42,454 nt of DNA. Origin: CAZYJR01 sp964647905. Its GTDB lineage: Bacteria > Desulfobacterota > DSM-4660 > Desulfatiglandales > HGW-15. The stretch's first letter is position 1, and every line of letters starts with the position of its first letter. The stretch covers positions 1 through 42,454 of the forward strand of contig CAZYJR010000035.1 of the NCBI GenBank assembly GCA_964647905.1, given 5' to 3'. Made by a program: the position numbers and the translations under genes. The notes below the pieces were generated by a model, which worked only from the letters and a program-made list of their open reading frames with translations, did no database searches and was not told where the DNA came from. This document shows, piece after piece, positions 1 through 7,849 of this stretch.

Positions 1-396
1 CTGAATCGTACTGCCTCCCGGCGAGTCGATCAAAAGGGATCCGATTGGGCTTGGGTCGCCGGCTTCCTCCGGGGTCAAGGTGAGGTCCTGCATGAAGCGG
101 GGGCCTTCAGCGTCCAAGATGAATGCATCGGCATCCCTCAAGAAGGACTCGTGCAAGGACTCTGGTGCCGGGGGTGAGTCTCGGAGCCTGCGCCATTCGC
201 GCTCGGTGGCAGGGGGTAGCGAGGTCTGGACGAGTGCGATCAAGAACTCGGTCAGGGCGCCGGTCAAGTCCGGCCTGGGCGCGGCGATCCTTAGAGGCGG
301 CTCGCCGGCCGTCATTTGCCAGGGGGCTATCAACCCGATCCGCCCTCCTTTCCAGAGGACCGGGATCCAGGCCTCTTCGATCAGGCTGTAAGGCAT
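1..396 (-). CDS. cas8e: Type I-E Cascade large subunit Cas8e (Cse1/CasA), N-terminal part, cut by the window edge
   Basis: The first 132 codons are present; the rest lies beyond position 1. The protein opens with a short stretch ending EEAWIPV, the typical start of Cse1 (compare LLIDNWIPV in E. coli CasA). It continues with a block PRPDLTGALTEFLIALVQ that matches the family's LPRDDMELAALALLVCIGQ segment, then an FMQD motif, all in the order expected of the family. In the family this subunit recognises the PAM and recruits Cas3 to the Cascade-bound target. The ATG at 394-396 has a strong AGGAGGAAG ribosome binding site. It starts 18 bases after the cas3 stop, so the two genes are one operon. 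Identification is from my own motif comparison; the C-terminal half cannot be checked here. Confidence 0.85.
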   Translation of the reverse strand, partial: MPYSLIEEAWIPVLWKGGRIGLIAPWQMTAGEPPLRIAAPRPDLTGALTEFLIALVQTSLPPATEREWRRLRDSPPAPESLHESFLRDADAFILDAEGPRFMQDLTLTPEEAGDPSPIGSLLIDSPGGSTIQ

Positions 397-414
397 GGCT
401 TCCTCCTATTCCGA

Positions 415-3153
415 TTACTGTTCCTCGGTTGTACCCGAATCATATTGCAGTCCATATTCAGGGGCGTATTTCAGGGTTATCCTCTTTTCGTTTTCACCCC
501 TCACTATGGCGGTCCAGGCTCCACTCCCGCTGGGAGTCATGGGGACCAGAGTGCTCCACTTGCATCTGTCGGGCATCTCCTCAACGGCCCTATCCATGGC
601 CTCTTTCAGGCCAGGGTCAGCCGCTTCCACGCCCCCTGCGACTCGCCAGGCCGCAACCCCGACTTCACTGAGGCTCCAGGCCATGCCTGGAGAGGGCTCT
701 TTGCTCCAAGGTGAAAGCCTCTTTCCATCCCACCGGGCCAGCCTCAGGCGGATGGTCGGGTCTCCAAGACGTGTAGGGCTGATTTCCTCGTCCCGCCATC
801 CGAGGACTTCCCCTCCGTATCCTTGATCGATTTCCAGGCCGTTTATGCCGGCCATGGTCATCTTGGCAATCGCATCCGCATGCGCCTTATTGTCCGCCTC
901 CCTGAGGGCCTCGGGCACCAGCTCTTCGCATTCTTCGCCATAGACGCCTTCGATGAGCCGCCTTGCATCATCCGGGATCCGGTATCCGCCTTTCTCCGCC
1001 AGGAGCCCGGCCGTCAGCCAGAGCTTGGACTGGAAGGGGTAGACATAAGCCGCACTGGGGAACATGGACGAATACCAAGAGGCCTCGGGCTCCGAGTCCA
1101 GGCGGGGAGAGTATACGAAGACCGAATCGGGCATGCTCCCAGGACGGTCGCGATCGTGCCTCCTCCACCTCCCTATGCGCTGTAGCACCAGGTCGATGGG
1201 TGCCAAATCGGTTACCAGGAAATCGAAATCCACGTCCAAGGACTGCTCCGCCACCTGGGTGGCAATGACTATTTTCCCTCTGCGGTCCTCTGCCTTTCCC
1301 CCTGTGCCGAATGTGGAGAGGATCCTTTCCTCTATGTCCAATCGATCGCACCCGGCAAAGCGAGCGTGAAAGAGGATGACGTCCTCGGGAGGAACACTGC
1401 CTGACTGGAGCAGGGCCAGGCAAGCTTCTATTGCGTCCTGCACCGTGTTCCGGACCCAAAGGGCACAGCCCCCCGAGGAAGCCGCCCCGGTGATCTCCCT
1501 TTCCACATCGCCCCTTTCATGGACCAGGGTGACCGGTACGTATCGAGGCCCACCTCTGTAGCGTACAGGTGTTTCGCCGGCCTGCTCTCTGGAGACCGAC
1601 GTCACCAAAGGGTATTCGCTGGAGGCCAGCTCCGGGACCCGGCAGTCCAGCCCTCTGCCAAAGGCCCTTGTCAAATCCGTCTTGGTCTTTGCAGGCAGGG
1701 TGGCGGAGAGCAGGATGGCGCTTCCGCCTTGCGCCGCTTGAAACGTCAGGAGCTTGCACAGGAGCCCGTGCATGTAGGGGTCATAGGAATGGACCTCATC
1801 CACGATGAAGACGCTCCGCCCCAGGCCCAAAAGCCTCAGAGACTGGTGTCTCGAGGGCAGCACGCCCAGCAGAGCCTGATCAACGGTCCCCACGCCCGTT
1901 GCCGCGAGCAGAGCCTTCTTTCGGTTATCGGCCAGCCAGGATGAACACGTTGCCTCTGCGGATTCCTCATGGGGGGCGTCCGTCGCCGGAATCCGCTCCA
2001 GCTCGATGCTCTGGAGAAACTTCCCGGAGAGATGCCTGCCGCCGTGTGCGAGGGTGAGAGAAGGCCTTCCTTCTTCAACAAAGAGGTTGCGGTATACCTC
2101 CGCCATCCGGAGATACATGGCATTGGCTGTTGCCATGGTGGGAAGGGCGACAAAAACGCCTTCTGCCATCCCCGCTCTCATCAGGCGGTGTGCGCATATA
2201 ATGGCCGCTTCGGTCTTTCCGCTCCCCGTAGCATCCTCGAAAATGTGCAGCTGTGGCCCCGAGGGGAGTTGAGAGTCGGCGGCATGAAGCTGCAGAGGGG
2301 TTGGCGTATGTTTGGATAAATGAGGAAGCAGCTCAATGAATTCTTTGGCAGGCTTAGGTTGCGGGGGTAGCACTCCGCTGCTCTCAACGGCCTTCCGTGC
2401 GCCGGGAAGGGCCTTCTCGACCCAGTAGTTTTCGAGGTTGACTTCCTTGGAGACGAACGGGAAATGGCGCGAGTCCGAGCCGAGCCAGTCGGCCAGGATA
2501 CAGAGCCCGGCCATCAGCCAGGATAGGCGTTTGTACTTTACCTCGAGCACTTCAAACGGTTCCACAGGGATGGAGGACAGGTCTTCTTTGAAAAACAAGG
2601 GGGCAAGGACGGCGGCAAAAGAGCAGGCGGCCTCCCGGTCAACCTCGCCAAAGAAATCCATGTGAGGGAAGTCGCTTTGCGGAGGGCGGCCGTGGTGCCC
2701 GATGACCGCCCTGGCAAGCGGGCTCAAGAGATCTTGCCAGTCCATGATATCACCGGAGTCGACTGGCAGCAGCAGCCGGCCATGGATCATGGGGAGTACC
2801 ACTTGCTCCCACAGCCAGTAGCCCATGTCGTCATGCTTGACGGTGTATCCCTGCCTGCATTTCCTCCCCGGCTGAAGTCTCGCCATGACATCCGGTCGGA
2901 GGTTCTGAAAGCGGACTGAGAATTTGCCGATGTCATGAATGGCGAGAAGGTAACAGGAGACCGCTTTCAGCAGCTCTTCAGGGAGCCCGGAGCATCTTTC
3001 CAGGCGAGCCATGAACTGGCCGTCCTGCTCGAGGATGGTGAGACCGGCCGCCGCAACATCCAAGGAGTGATAGGGGAGGAGGTGATAGCTCAGGGGACTG
3101 GAATCGTTCCGGGAGGACTTGGCCCAGTATCTGAAGTAATTCACGTTGATCAC
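415..3153 (-). CDS. cas3: CRISPR-associated nuclease-helicase Cas3 (HD + DExH), type I
   Basis: Effector nuclease-helicase of type I CRISPR interference, recruited by Cascade to unwind and shred target DNA. From the chosen start the HD nuclease domain holds His29, HD at 73-74 (HDIGKF), HDD near 107 and GHHGRPP near 153. The helicase follows: Q-like TPLQLHA, Walker A ATGSGKT near 308-314, the DEVH box, motif III SATLP, and motif VI QRIGRWRRHDR. About 912 residues is a normal length. I chose GTG at 3151-3153 (protein begins VINVNYFRYWAKSS) because Cas3 proteins normally begin just before the YFRYWAKS block. A TTG 66 bases upstream is in frame but adds an unconserved Cys-rich leader. No clear Shine-Dalgarno precedes either start. 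It is followed by cas8e, which makes the system I-E. Confidence 0.93.
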   Translation of the reverse strand: MINVNYFRYWAKSSRNDSSPLSYHLLPYHSLDVAAAGLTILEQDGQFMARLERCSGLPEELLKAVSCYLLAIHDIGKFSVRFQNLRPDVMARLQPGRKCRQGYTVKHDDMGYWLWEQVVLPMIHGRLLLPVDSGDIMDWQDLLSPLARAVIGHHGRPPQSDFPHMDFFGEVDREAACSFAAVLAPLFFKEDLSSIPVEPFEVLEVKYKRLSWLMAGLCILADWLGSDSRHFPFVSKEVNLENYWVEKALPGARKAVESSGVLPPQPKPAKEFIELLPHLSKHTPTPLQLHAADSQLPSGPQLHIFEDATGSGKTEAAIICAHRLMRAGMAEGVFVALPTMATANAMYLRMAEVYRNLFVEEGRPSLTLAHGGRHLSGKFLQSIELERIPATDAPHEESAEATCSSWLADNRKKALLAATGVGTVDQALLGVLPSRHQSLRLLGLGRSVFIVDEVHSYDPYMHGLLCKLLTFQAAQGGSAILLSATLPAKTKTDLTRAFGRGLDCRVPELASSEYPLVTSVSREQAGETPVRYRGGPRYVPVTLVHERGDVEREITGAASSGGCALWVRNTVQDAIEACLALLQSGSVPPEDVILFHARFAGCDRLDIEERILSTFGTGGKAEDRRGKIVIATQVAEQSLDVDFDFLVTDLAPIDLVLQRIGRWRRHDRDRPGSMPDSVFVYSPRLDSEPEASWYSSMFPSAAYVYPFQSKLWLTAGLLAEKGGYRIPDDARRLIEGVYGEECEELVPEALREADNKAHADAIAKMTMAGINGLEIDQGYGGEVLGWRDEEISPTRLGDPTIRLRLARWDGKRLSPWSKEPSPGMAWSLSEVGVAAWRVAGGVEAADPGLKEAMDRAVEEMPDRCKWSTLVPMTPSGSGAWTAIVRGENEKRITLKYAPEYGLQYDSGTTEEQ

Positions 3154-3582
3154 CGGTCCGTCCCAATTACAGGGATTCGCTTTCTGTCCTTGGCAGACTA
3201 TGCACCTTTGGAAGGTCAAAAGTTATATCAAATAAGTGATATTAGGCTACAGAAAGGACAGAAAATCAAGCATAAACTCGAAGTCAGTGCCCGGCCGAGG
3301 TTGAAGTGTTGTTAAACGGTGCAGTAAGGGCGCCGTGGTCGCGGTCAGGGCTTATAGGAGTAAACGTCAAGGCAGGCGCTCATTTTCAACCTCATCTGCA
3401 TTTTCAGCCAAATGATTCTCAATAGCTCGGGTTTCCGCGATCCTACAACCCCAGCGCCACAGTCGTGCTTAGTAATCGACTGTGTCCGTCTGATGCTGAG
3501 GTGGTCCCCTTCGACTTCTGCCTACATCCGACCCCCTCTTTTGAGACCAAGCGCTTCTCGAACCTCCTCTCCTCTGCACTAC
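3154..3582. other. Intergenic region upstream of cas3; no gene recognised
   Basis: About 430 bases separate the cas3 start from the end of the MFS gene. The short reading frames here show no similarity I recognise. The region must hold the cas operon promoter on the minus strand. The only candidate I see is TTGATT and TAATAT separated by 19 bases near 3236-3270, which is weak. No CRISPR repeats are present. A short palindrome (ACCTT, three bases, AAGGT) lies at about 3204-3216. Confidence 0.4.
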
Positions 3583-4461
3583 TTAGTCTCGCTCGATATC
3601 CCCCCTTGAATACGAGAAGCCGATACCTGTCAAAGCGATAATGGTGAATGCAACAAATATCCATTTCAAGCTGGTCAGAAAAACAGTATCAGAGACCAAG
3701 GAGATTTGAGTCGTTCCTATGTAAAGAGCAAAAAAGAGTGTAACTATGGTCATGCTGACCATTTGGCCGACCACCCGCATCGTGGCCGCAACACCGGATG
3801 CAGTGCCGTACTGATGTTTTTCAACGCTGCTCATAATGGTATTCATATTGGGTGAAGAGAAAAGCGCGAACCCTGTTCCCATCAAAATAAGATTGAGAAT
3901 AATAAGAGTTACACTTGTCTCTCCTGTCAACCATGCAAATAGGAACAAGCCAAGAGTGCAAAGCGCCATACCTGTGGTTGCAATCAACCTTGGTTGAATT
4001 TTGTCCGACATTCTACCAGTAAACGGGGACAACAGAGCCATCATCAAGGGTTGAAAAAGTAGTATCATTCCTGCCTCCTGAGGCGTCAGCGACTTTATCT
4101 TTTGCAGATAGAGGCTAAGCAAAAACACAATGGCAAATGTCGCACTGTAGTTGATCAGGGCTGCTATGCTTGAAAAGGCAAAGAGCTTGTTTCGTGAGAA
4201 CAAACGGATATCAATCACGGGAAACTCCGCCTTGGCTTCAATTAATACGAAGATGACAAGGAGAAGGAGGCCTGCTGCAAGTAACAACCATCCGGTCATT
4301 TCCGGTATCTTGGAAGATCCGGTGACCATTGAGAAAAGAGCAACAGCATAGACCAGTGAGCCCTTAAGGTTGAGTCTCACAGAGGATATTACAAAAGGGT
4401 TCAAAAACGAGGTTGTAGCGGCAATGCTGAGGGCTGACTTTTGCGTTTTGCTCCAACTCAT
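3583..4461 (-). pseudogene. MFS drug exporter (EmrB/QacA, 14-TM type) with a large in-frame internal deletion
   Basis: The reading frame is open for 292 residues and looks like the second half of a DHA2-type multidrug exporter: paired hydrophobic helices, a VIDIRLFSRNKLF block typical of the mid-protein loop, and GRMSDKIQPR as the conserved MFS loop of the C-terminal half. The first 25 residues (ALSIAATTSFLNPFV) are the normal start of helix 1. They jump directly to LNLKGSLVYA, which in full-length relatives sits near residue 200 at the start of helix 7. Helices 2-6, including the N-terminal MFS signature loop, are missing. The frame survives, the ATG has an AAAGGAGA site 13 bases upstream, and the DNA is clearly more AT-rich than its surroundings. 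It is most likely non-functional as a transporter. I infer that the deletion happened after horizontal acquisition. Confidence 0.75.
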
Positions 4462-4534
4462 GGCGTCTAATGAACTCTCCTTTGGCTATATATCACTGAA
4501 GCGTGGACAAGCCGGTCCCATCGGTATTTCTTCA

Positions 4535-5632
4535 TTATTTCGCCATTTTTCGGATCCACAAGTCCCGCTGGGGGAAGGGTATTTCGATGCCGTTCTTATT
4601 GAGCGCATCATAGACGGCCATATACAAGTCATGCGAGACCGCACCTCTCAGTACAGGGCGCTCGATCCAGCAGAGCAGCTCAAAGTCCAGACTGGAATCC
4701 CCGAAACCGCGCATGCGCACCCTGGGGGCCGGATCGAGGCATACCTGCGAGTGCTCTCTTGCCGTGGCCTCCAGCACCTCCACCACCTGATGCACGTCGG
4801 ATCCGTAAGCAACCCCCACCTTGATACGGATACGGTATTTCATCCACCGCCCGCCTGATTCGTTCATGATCTTGGCATTGGCGATCGATGAGTTGGGGAT
4901 GGTTATCTCCACGTCATCCCGGGTCAACAAGCGGGTGGAGCGGATGCCCACCTTTGTGACCTCACCGCGCTCTCCGGAGTCGAGCACCACGTAATCGCCC
5001 AGTTTGTAGGGGGCGTCCGCAATTATGAAAAACCCGGCAAAGAGATTCGCCAGGGTGTCCTTGGCTGCAAAGCCTACCGCTATACCGATTACACCGGCTG
5101 AGGCGAGCCAAGCCGTTGCATCGATCTTCCAGACCTGCAGCAGGGCATAGGCGCCGACGGCGATAATCACCACCGTGAACACCAGATCGAATAACGGCAA
5201 GGTGCGTTCTTCCACCAGGGCGAATCGATCCTGTATCCTGCCCAGTACTTCCAGGGCCACATGACTCGCCCTCAGCGCAGCGCGGATAAGCTGAAGGATC
5301 AGGAAGCTCACCAGTATCCGGGTGAGCACCGAAATAACGGTGCCGCTTAACGGAAGGACGTGTAAGGCGCTTACCAGCATGGTGTAGGCCACCAGCAAGC
5401 CGGCGACTCCCGCGCCTATGCGCACCAGTCTTTCCATGAGTAGTGCATTGGCGTGCTTCGTTATCTTGAGACCCCAGTACAGGATAAACGCCCGGGTCAG
5501 AAAGGCCAGGCCTACACCCAGCGCGGCGATTATGAGGGCCAAGACCCAGGGGTAGGTGGCCAGGAGTGTCCAGCCCTTCTCGAGCCACCCGGGAAGCCAG
5601 GCCGGCACGGCGACAACCGATGCTGTATTCAT
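4535..5632 (-). CDS. Small-conductance mechanosensitive channel, MscS family
   Basis: A 365-residue inner-membrane protein. Several hydrophobic helices (about residues 28-50, 70-120, 150-170) precede the pore-lining helix and beta domain. The family signature is clear: GVIGIAVGFAAKDTLANLF then GFFIIADAPYKLGDYV, followed by GEVTKVGIRSTRL and ITIPNSSIANAKI. MscS channels open under membrane tension and release solutes during hypo-osmotic shock. The C-terminal domain (near VKVGVAYGSDV and FELLCWIERP) is complete. It is longer than E. coli MscS (286 residues), with extra N-terminal helices. The gene stands alone between the broken MFS gene and an oxidoreductase remnant, with an ATG start at 5630-5632. 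Confidence 0.93.
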   Translation of the reverse strand: MNTASVVAVPAWLPGWLEKGWTLLATYPWVLALIIAALGVGLAFLTRAFILYWGLKITKHANALLMERLVRIGAGVAGLLVAYTMLVSALHVLPLSGTVISVLTRILVSFLILQLIRAALRASHVALEVLGRIQDRFALVEERTLPLFDLVFTVVIIAVGAYALLQVWKIDATAWLASAGVIGIAVGFAAKDTLANLFAGFFIIADAPYKLGDYVVLDSGERGEVTKVGIRSTRLLTRDDVEITIPNSSIANAKIMNESGGRWMKYRIRIKVGVAYGSDVHQVVEVLEATAREHSQVCLDPAPRVRMRGFGDSSLDFELLCWIERPVLRGAVSHDLYMAVYDALNKNGIEIPFPQRDLWIRKMAK

Positions 5633-5785
5633 TGGACAGATCCTTATTGCTTTGTTACCAAGGTCCCCTTGTCATCAACCGCCCGGCCTGCCGCCTTTTG
5701 TTCTCGAAGCCTCACCCCGAGGCCGTGCCCCTTGGGGAGTTCCAGGAAGCCGTCTTGAGTCTCCAGTCCGTCCTCAGGGTCATAG

Positions 5786-6040
5786 CGGGTCTTGATGAAG
5801 GGGGCTGCATTTCCCACGAGCAACTTCCAGGCATCGTTCTCCGACCACTACGAAGACATCAACGGGAAGGCCGTCCTGGAACGGCTCAGGATCACGGACA
5901 AGGGCTGCTTCTGCTGTCCCACGCCGTGCGGCAAGTACGGCCGTACACGCACCTCCCTCGGACGGTTCGAGTCAATCGCGCTCCTGAGTGCCTGCTGTGA
6001 TCTCCGGAAACTTAATAGCCTGTTCTGTCCAGTGATAGGT
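5786..6040 (+). pseudogene. Remnant of a tungsten-type aldehyde:ferredoxin oxidoreductase (AOR family)
   Basis: A short reading frame with an in-frame stop just upstream (5783-5785) contains a block highly typical of AOR-family enzymes: FPTSNFQ (family LPTRNFQ), DHYEDINGKAV, ITDKGCFCCPTPCGKYGR and FESIALL. The Cys-x2-Cys-x3-Cys spacing matches three of the four ligands of the [4Fe-4S] cluster beside the tungstopterin. Full enzymes have about 600 residues; only some 80 from the middle remain. There is no start, no N-terminal pterin domain and no C-terminal domain, so this is a relic. It shows that the lineage or an ancestral island carried a tungsten oxidoreductase. Confidence 0.75.
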
Positions 6041-6059
6041 CTTGCAGACTTATCAGAGG

Positions 6060-6458
6060 TTACCAGAGACTTTGAACATATTTATAATTTATTATTCTTT
6101 TATCTTTTGTAAGAATAGTAGCCTTCTCTTCCCTGGCTGTTGCCACAATTATTTGATCTGCAGGGTCGTCATGAAAAGGCTTGGGAAGCACTGTTGAGCG
6201 ATAGGCTATCAAGGGTGTAAGATGGACAAATCTGAGCTTCGGCATTTCTAAAGCGCTGTAGATCGATTCCCTTGGATCAGAAGAAATACCAATCCTTCCT
6301 CTTTCCAAAAGCTTGCTGAATTCCCAAGGAGAAATTGCAGATAAAAGAAGTTCTTCATATGCGTCTTCATTTTCGATAAGCCTGATGACTTTCTGAGACA
6401 GTTCATTAGGACGCATATTCCACCAAATCCAAGTATGGGTATCGAGTAAATATCTCAT
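6060..6458 (-). CDS. vapC: VapC-type PIN-domain toxin
   Basis: A 132-residue PIN nuclease, the toxin of a type II toxin-antitoxin pair; relatives cleave RNA, often tRNA. It starts MRYLLDTHTWIWW with the first catalytic Asp. It then has SPWEFSKL with the conserved Glu, and DDPADQIIVATA with further acidic residues, followed by ILTKDKRI. The ATG overlaps the antitoxin stop as ATGA, which supports this start over alternatives a few codons upstream. The DNA is AT-rich relative to the surrounding genome, suggesting acquisition. Confidence 0.92.
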   Translation of the reverse strand: MRYLLDTHTWIWWNMRPNELSQKVIRLIENEDAYEELLLSAISPWEFSKLLERGRIGISSDPRESIYSALEMPKLRFVHLTPLIAYRSTVLPKPFHDDPADQIIVATAREEKATILTKDKRIINYKYVQSLW

Positions 6459-6691
6459 TGGCATGCTTCCCACAATCCTTCGTCAAGTGGGGTTATTATA
6501 TCCTTTTCAAAAACGAATGCATGTGCGAGCTTGCCTGGCTTTGGCCTAATTTCGGATTTGCGATGAGGTACAACGTCAACCAGAGGCTTGCCTCTTTTAG
6601 TTATGACGATTCTTTCTTGGGATTCTGCAACCTCATTCAATACTCTTAATGCATGTGCTTTGAATTCACTTATAGCCATTGTCTTCACCAT
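6455..6691 (-). CDS. Phd/YefM-family antitoxin
   Basis: A 78-residue partner of the adjoining PIN toxin. The N-terminal AISEFKAHALRVLNEVAESQ and VITKRGKPLVDVVP blocks are the DNA-binding Phd/YefM fold. The tail (KLAHAFVFEKDIITPLDEGLW) is the usual toxin-wrapping peptide. The ATG at 6689-6691 has an AAGGAGG site five bases upstream; an in-frame GTG two codons earlier would sit inside that site. Antitoxin first, toxin second with a 4-base overlap is the standard order. These proteins normally bind their own promoter together with the toxin. Confidence 0.92.
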   Translation of the reverse strand: MVKTMAISEFKAHALRVLNEVAESQERIVITKRGKPLVDVVPHRKSEIRPKPGKLAHAFVFEKDIITPLDEGLWEACQ

Positions 6692-6711
6692 GACCACCTC
6701 CTTTTTCTCAT

Positions 6712-6740
6712 GAAATAGTCAATTAAAGTGGTCAAGTCAA
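6712..6740 (-). promoter_or_regulatory. Probable promoter of the phd-vapC pair
   Basis: On the minus strand TTGACT (6735-6740) and TATTTC (6712-6717) are 17 bases apart, about 20 bases ahead of the antitoxin start. The match to sigma-70 consensus is reasonable, not perfect. Confidence 0.5.
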
Positions 6741-6857
6741 GAAAATTGTCAAAAGTCATTCCGACTTTGAAGACAGACTGCTGCAGGTGAGACCGGGCGT
6801 CAATCCCTTTGCCGGGTTAAAAATAGAGTTGCAAATCGAAAGGGGGGTGGAATAAGA

Positions 6858-6884
6858 AAGGGGCTGCATGTAGTGCAACCCCTT
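6858..6884 (-). terminator. Hairpin downstream of tRNA-Glu, probable terminator
   Basis: On the minus strand an 11-pair stem (AAGGGGTTGCA with TGCAGCCCCTT, one G-T pair) encloses a five-base loop. It lies 10 bases past the tRNA-Glu CCA end and is followed by the T-rich TCTTATT. Position and shape fit an intrinsic terminator for the two-tRNA transcript. Confidence 0.6.
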
Positions 6885-6894
6885 GATTTCTTTC

Positions 6895-6970
6895 TGGTAG
6901 TCCCAACGGGACTCGAACCCGTGTCTCCGGCGTGAGAGGCCGGTATCCTAGACCACTAGACGATGGGACC
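6895..6970 (-). tRNA. tRNA-Glu, anticodon CTC
   Basis: The minus strand folds as a complete 76-base tRNA including an encoded CCA. The acceptor stem is GGTCCCA with TGGGACT (the terminal pair is G-T). The anticodon stem CCGGC/GCCGG encloses loop CTCTCAC, giving anticodon CTC for GAG codons. The T arm is ACGGG-TTCGAGT-CCCGT. It is followed by a terminator hairpin and preceded, 8 bases away, by tRNA-Gln. Confidence 0.95.
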
Positions 6971-6978
6971 ACATGCTA

Positions 6979-7052
6979 TGGCTGGGGGACGAGGATTCGA
7001 ACCTCGATTAACGGGGCCAGAACCCGCCGTATTGCCCTTATACGATCCCCCA
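6979..7052 (-). tRNA. tRNA-Gln, anticodon CTG
   Basis: A 74-base tRNA with encoded CCA on the minus strand. The acceptor is TGGGGGA with TCCCCCA and a G discriminator, and the U1-A72 pair is typical of bacterial tRNA-Gln. The anticodon loop TTCTGGC gives CTG, reading CAG. The T arm GAGG-TTCGAAT-CCTC is canonical. It is co-transcribed with tRNA-Glu. Confidence 0.94.
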
Positions 7053-7066
7053 ATGTGTAACCTGTA

Positions 7067-7094
7067 ATTTTAGTTGGTATGCTCGGAATGTCAA
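7067..7094 (-). promoter_or_regulatory. Promoter of the tRNA-Gln/tRNA-Glu transcript
   Basis: On the minus strand a perfect -35 TTGACA (7089-7094) and TAAAAT (7067-7072) are separated by 16 bases. The predicted start near 7060 is just upstream of the mature tRNA-Gln 5' end (7052). The -35 lies inside the 17-bp repeat described at 7087-7103. Confidence 0.7.
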
Positions 7095-7103
7095 GGGTGA
7101 AAT
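7087..7103. repeat. 17-bp direct repeat, copy 1 (flanks brnTA)
   Basis: AATGTCAAGGGTGAAAT, identical to positions 7842-7858 and in the same orientation. On the minus strand it carries the TTGACA -35 of the tRNA promoter. The two copies bound a segment of about 755 bases holding the brnT/brnA pair. Confidence 0.8.
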
Positions 7104-7240
7104 CGATGTTGGCTTTAGTCGATAGAACTCCGGCCTTGATATCAGTGCGCGACAGCGTTCTCGCATGGGTTGCTGCAGCAGGGTGCTATTTCAGAAATTG
7201 CAGGCATACTGCACCGTGTACGAAGGTGGGGCCGGTGGCT

Positions 7241-7270
7241 GGTCCCACATTAAGGTTCTCTGGTGGGACC
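7241..7270 (-). repeat. Inverted repeat overlapping the end of brnA
   Basis: GGTCCCAC and GTGGGACC, eight perfect pairs around a 14-base loop that contains the brnA stop codon. No T-run follows on either strand, so a terminator role is only possible. Confidence 0.4.
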
Positions 7271-7495
7271 CTGTGTCAGACGCTGGGTAGAGCGGGTCAG
7301 GTCCAAAAGTGACCTCAACGTCTCATTTACTGATGCTGAATCACGAAAAACCTTAGCAATATCTGGCTCAAGGACGACTACATTGGATCCTTCGGATAGT
7401 AAACGTTTATAATACTTTCCTTTGGAAGCCTTTGAGTAATCAAAATCGTATTCCGTTCGGAGTTCATCGTTGATTTTATTGGCTTTCTTTCTCAT
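7250..7495 (-). CDS. brnA: BrnA-type antitoxin
   Basis: An 81-residue protein starting MRKKANKINDELR and containing YDYSKASKGKYYKRL-like sequence, then VVLEPDIAKVFRDSASVNETLRSLL, the usual BrnA layout ending in a ribbon-helix-helix (VLEPD...VNETLR). It neutralises the neighbouring BrnT ribonuclease toxin and represses the shared promoter in characterised systems. The ATG at 7493-7495 has an AGGAG site and lies inside the last codons of brnT (20-base overlap), the typical toxin-first arrangement. The final residues after SLLDL look unconserved. Confidence 0.88.
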   Translation of the reverse strand: MRKKANKINDELRTEYDFDYSKASKGKYYKRLLSEGSNVVVLEPDIAKVFRDSASVNETLRSLLDLTRSTQRLTQGPTREP

Positions 7496-7754
7496 GTTTT
7501 CTCCTCTCATGCGCAGTTGCATGGCGAGCGCTTATGATGCGCAGATTTTCCCCCCGTTCAGAATGTGCAACTACTAGCAATCTTTCCCTAGAGGATATGC
7601 CTATAGTGATATAACGGTATTCGCCCATCGAGTGATCCGGATCTTCGAATGTGGCCGAAAGAGGGTCATAGAAGACGGTCACAGCTTCCTCGAAAGAAAT
7701 CCCGTGCTTTTTGAAATTATGCTCCGCCTTTTCTGGATCCCATTCGAACAGCAC
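7476..7754 (-). CDS. brnT: BrnT-type ribonuclease toxin
   Basis: A 92-residue toxin of the RelE-like BrnT family: FEWDPEKAEHNFKKHGISFEEA at the N terminus, YDPLSATFEDPDHS, RYITIGISSRERLLVVAHSERGENLRIISAR and a basic tail. Every block matches the family. Relatives degrade RNA and arrest growth until BrnA is made. The start is GTG at 7752-7754 with only a weak ribosome binding site. It is first in the pair, with brnA overlapping its end. The module sits between the two 17-bp repeats. Confidence 0.93.
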   Translation of the reverse strand: MLFEWDPEKAEHNFKKHGISFEEAVTVFYDPLSATFEDPDHSMGEYRYITIGISSRERLLVVAHSERGENLRIISARHATAHERRKHEKESQ

Positions 7755-7818
7755 GCTACAGTCTCACCCAGTTTGTCGGCTAATGAGTCGGCGTAGTCCG
7801 GGAGACGATGATTGTAGA

Positions 7819-7849
7819 ATTCTAGTAACTAGGCCGACCCTAATGTCAA
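7819..7849 (-). promoter_or_regulatory. Possible brnTA promoter
   Basis: On the minus strand TTGACA (7844-7849) and TAGAAT (7819-7824) are 19 bases apart, about 65 bases ahead of brnT. The -35 is perfect and lies in the second 17-bp repeat, but the spacing is long. Confidence 0.35.

Noticed and set aside
3154..3582. A CRISPR array or leader beside cas3.
   Set aside because: No repeated 28-29 base unit is visible here or elsewhere in the window.
6895..7052. tRNA genes as the attachment site for the recombinase remnant at 41847.
   Set aside because: The remnant is 35 kb away and I found no duplicated tRNA 3' end near it.
7241..7270. A tRNA-like piece, since GGTCCCA also begins tRNA-Glu.
   Set aside because: No anticodon or T arm follows; it is just an eight-pair inverted repeat at the end of brnA.
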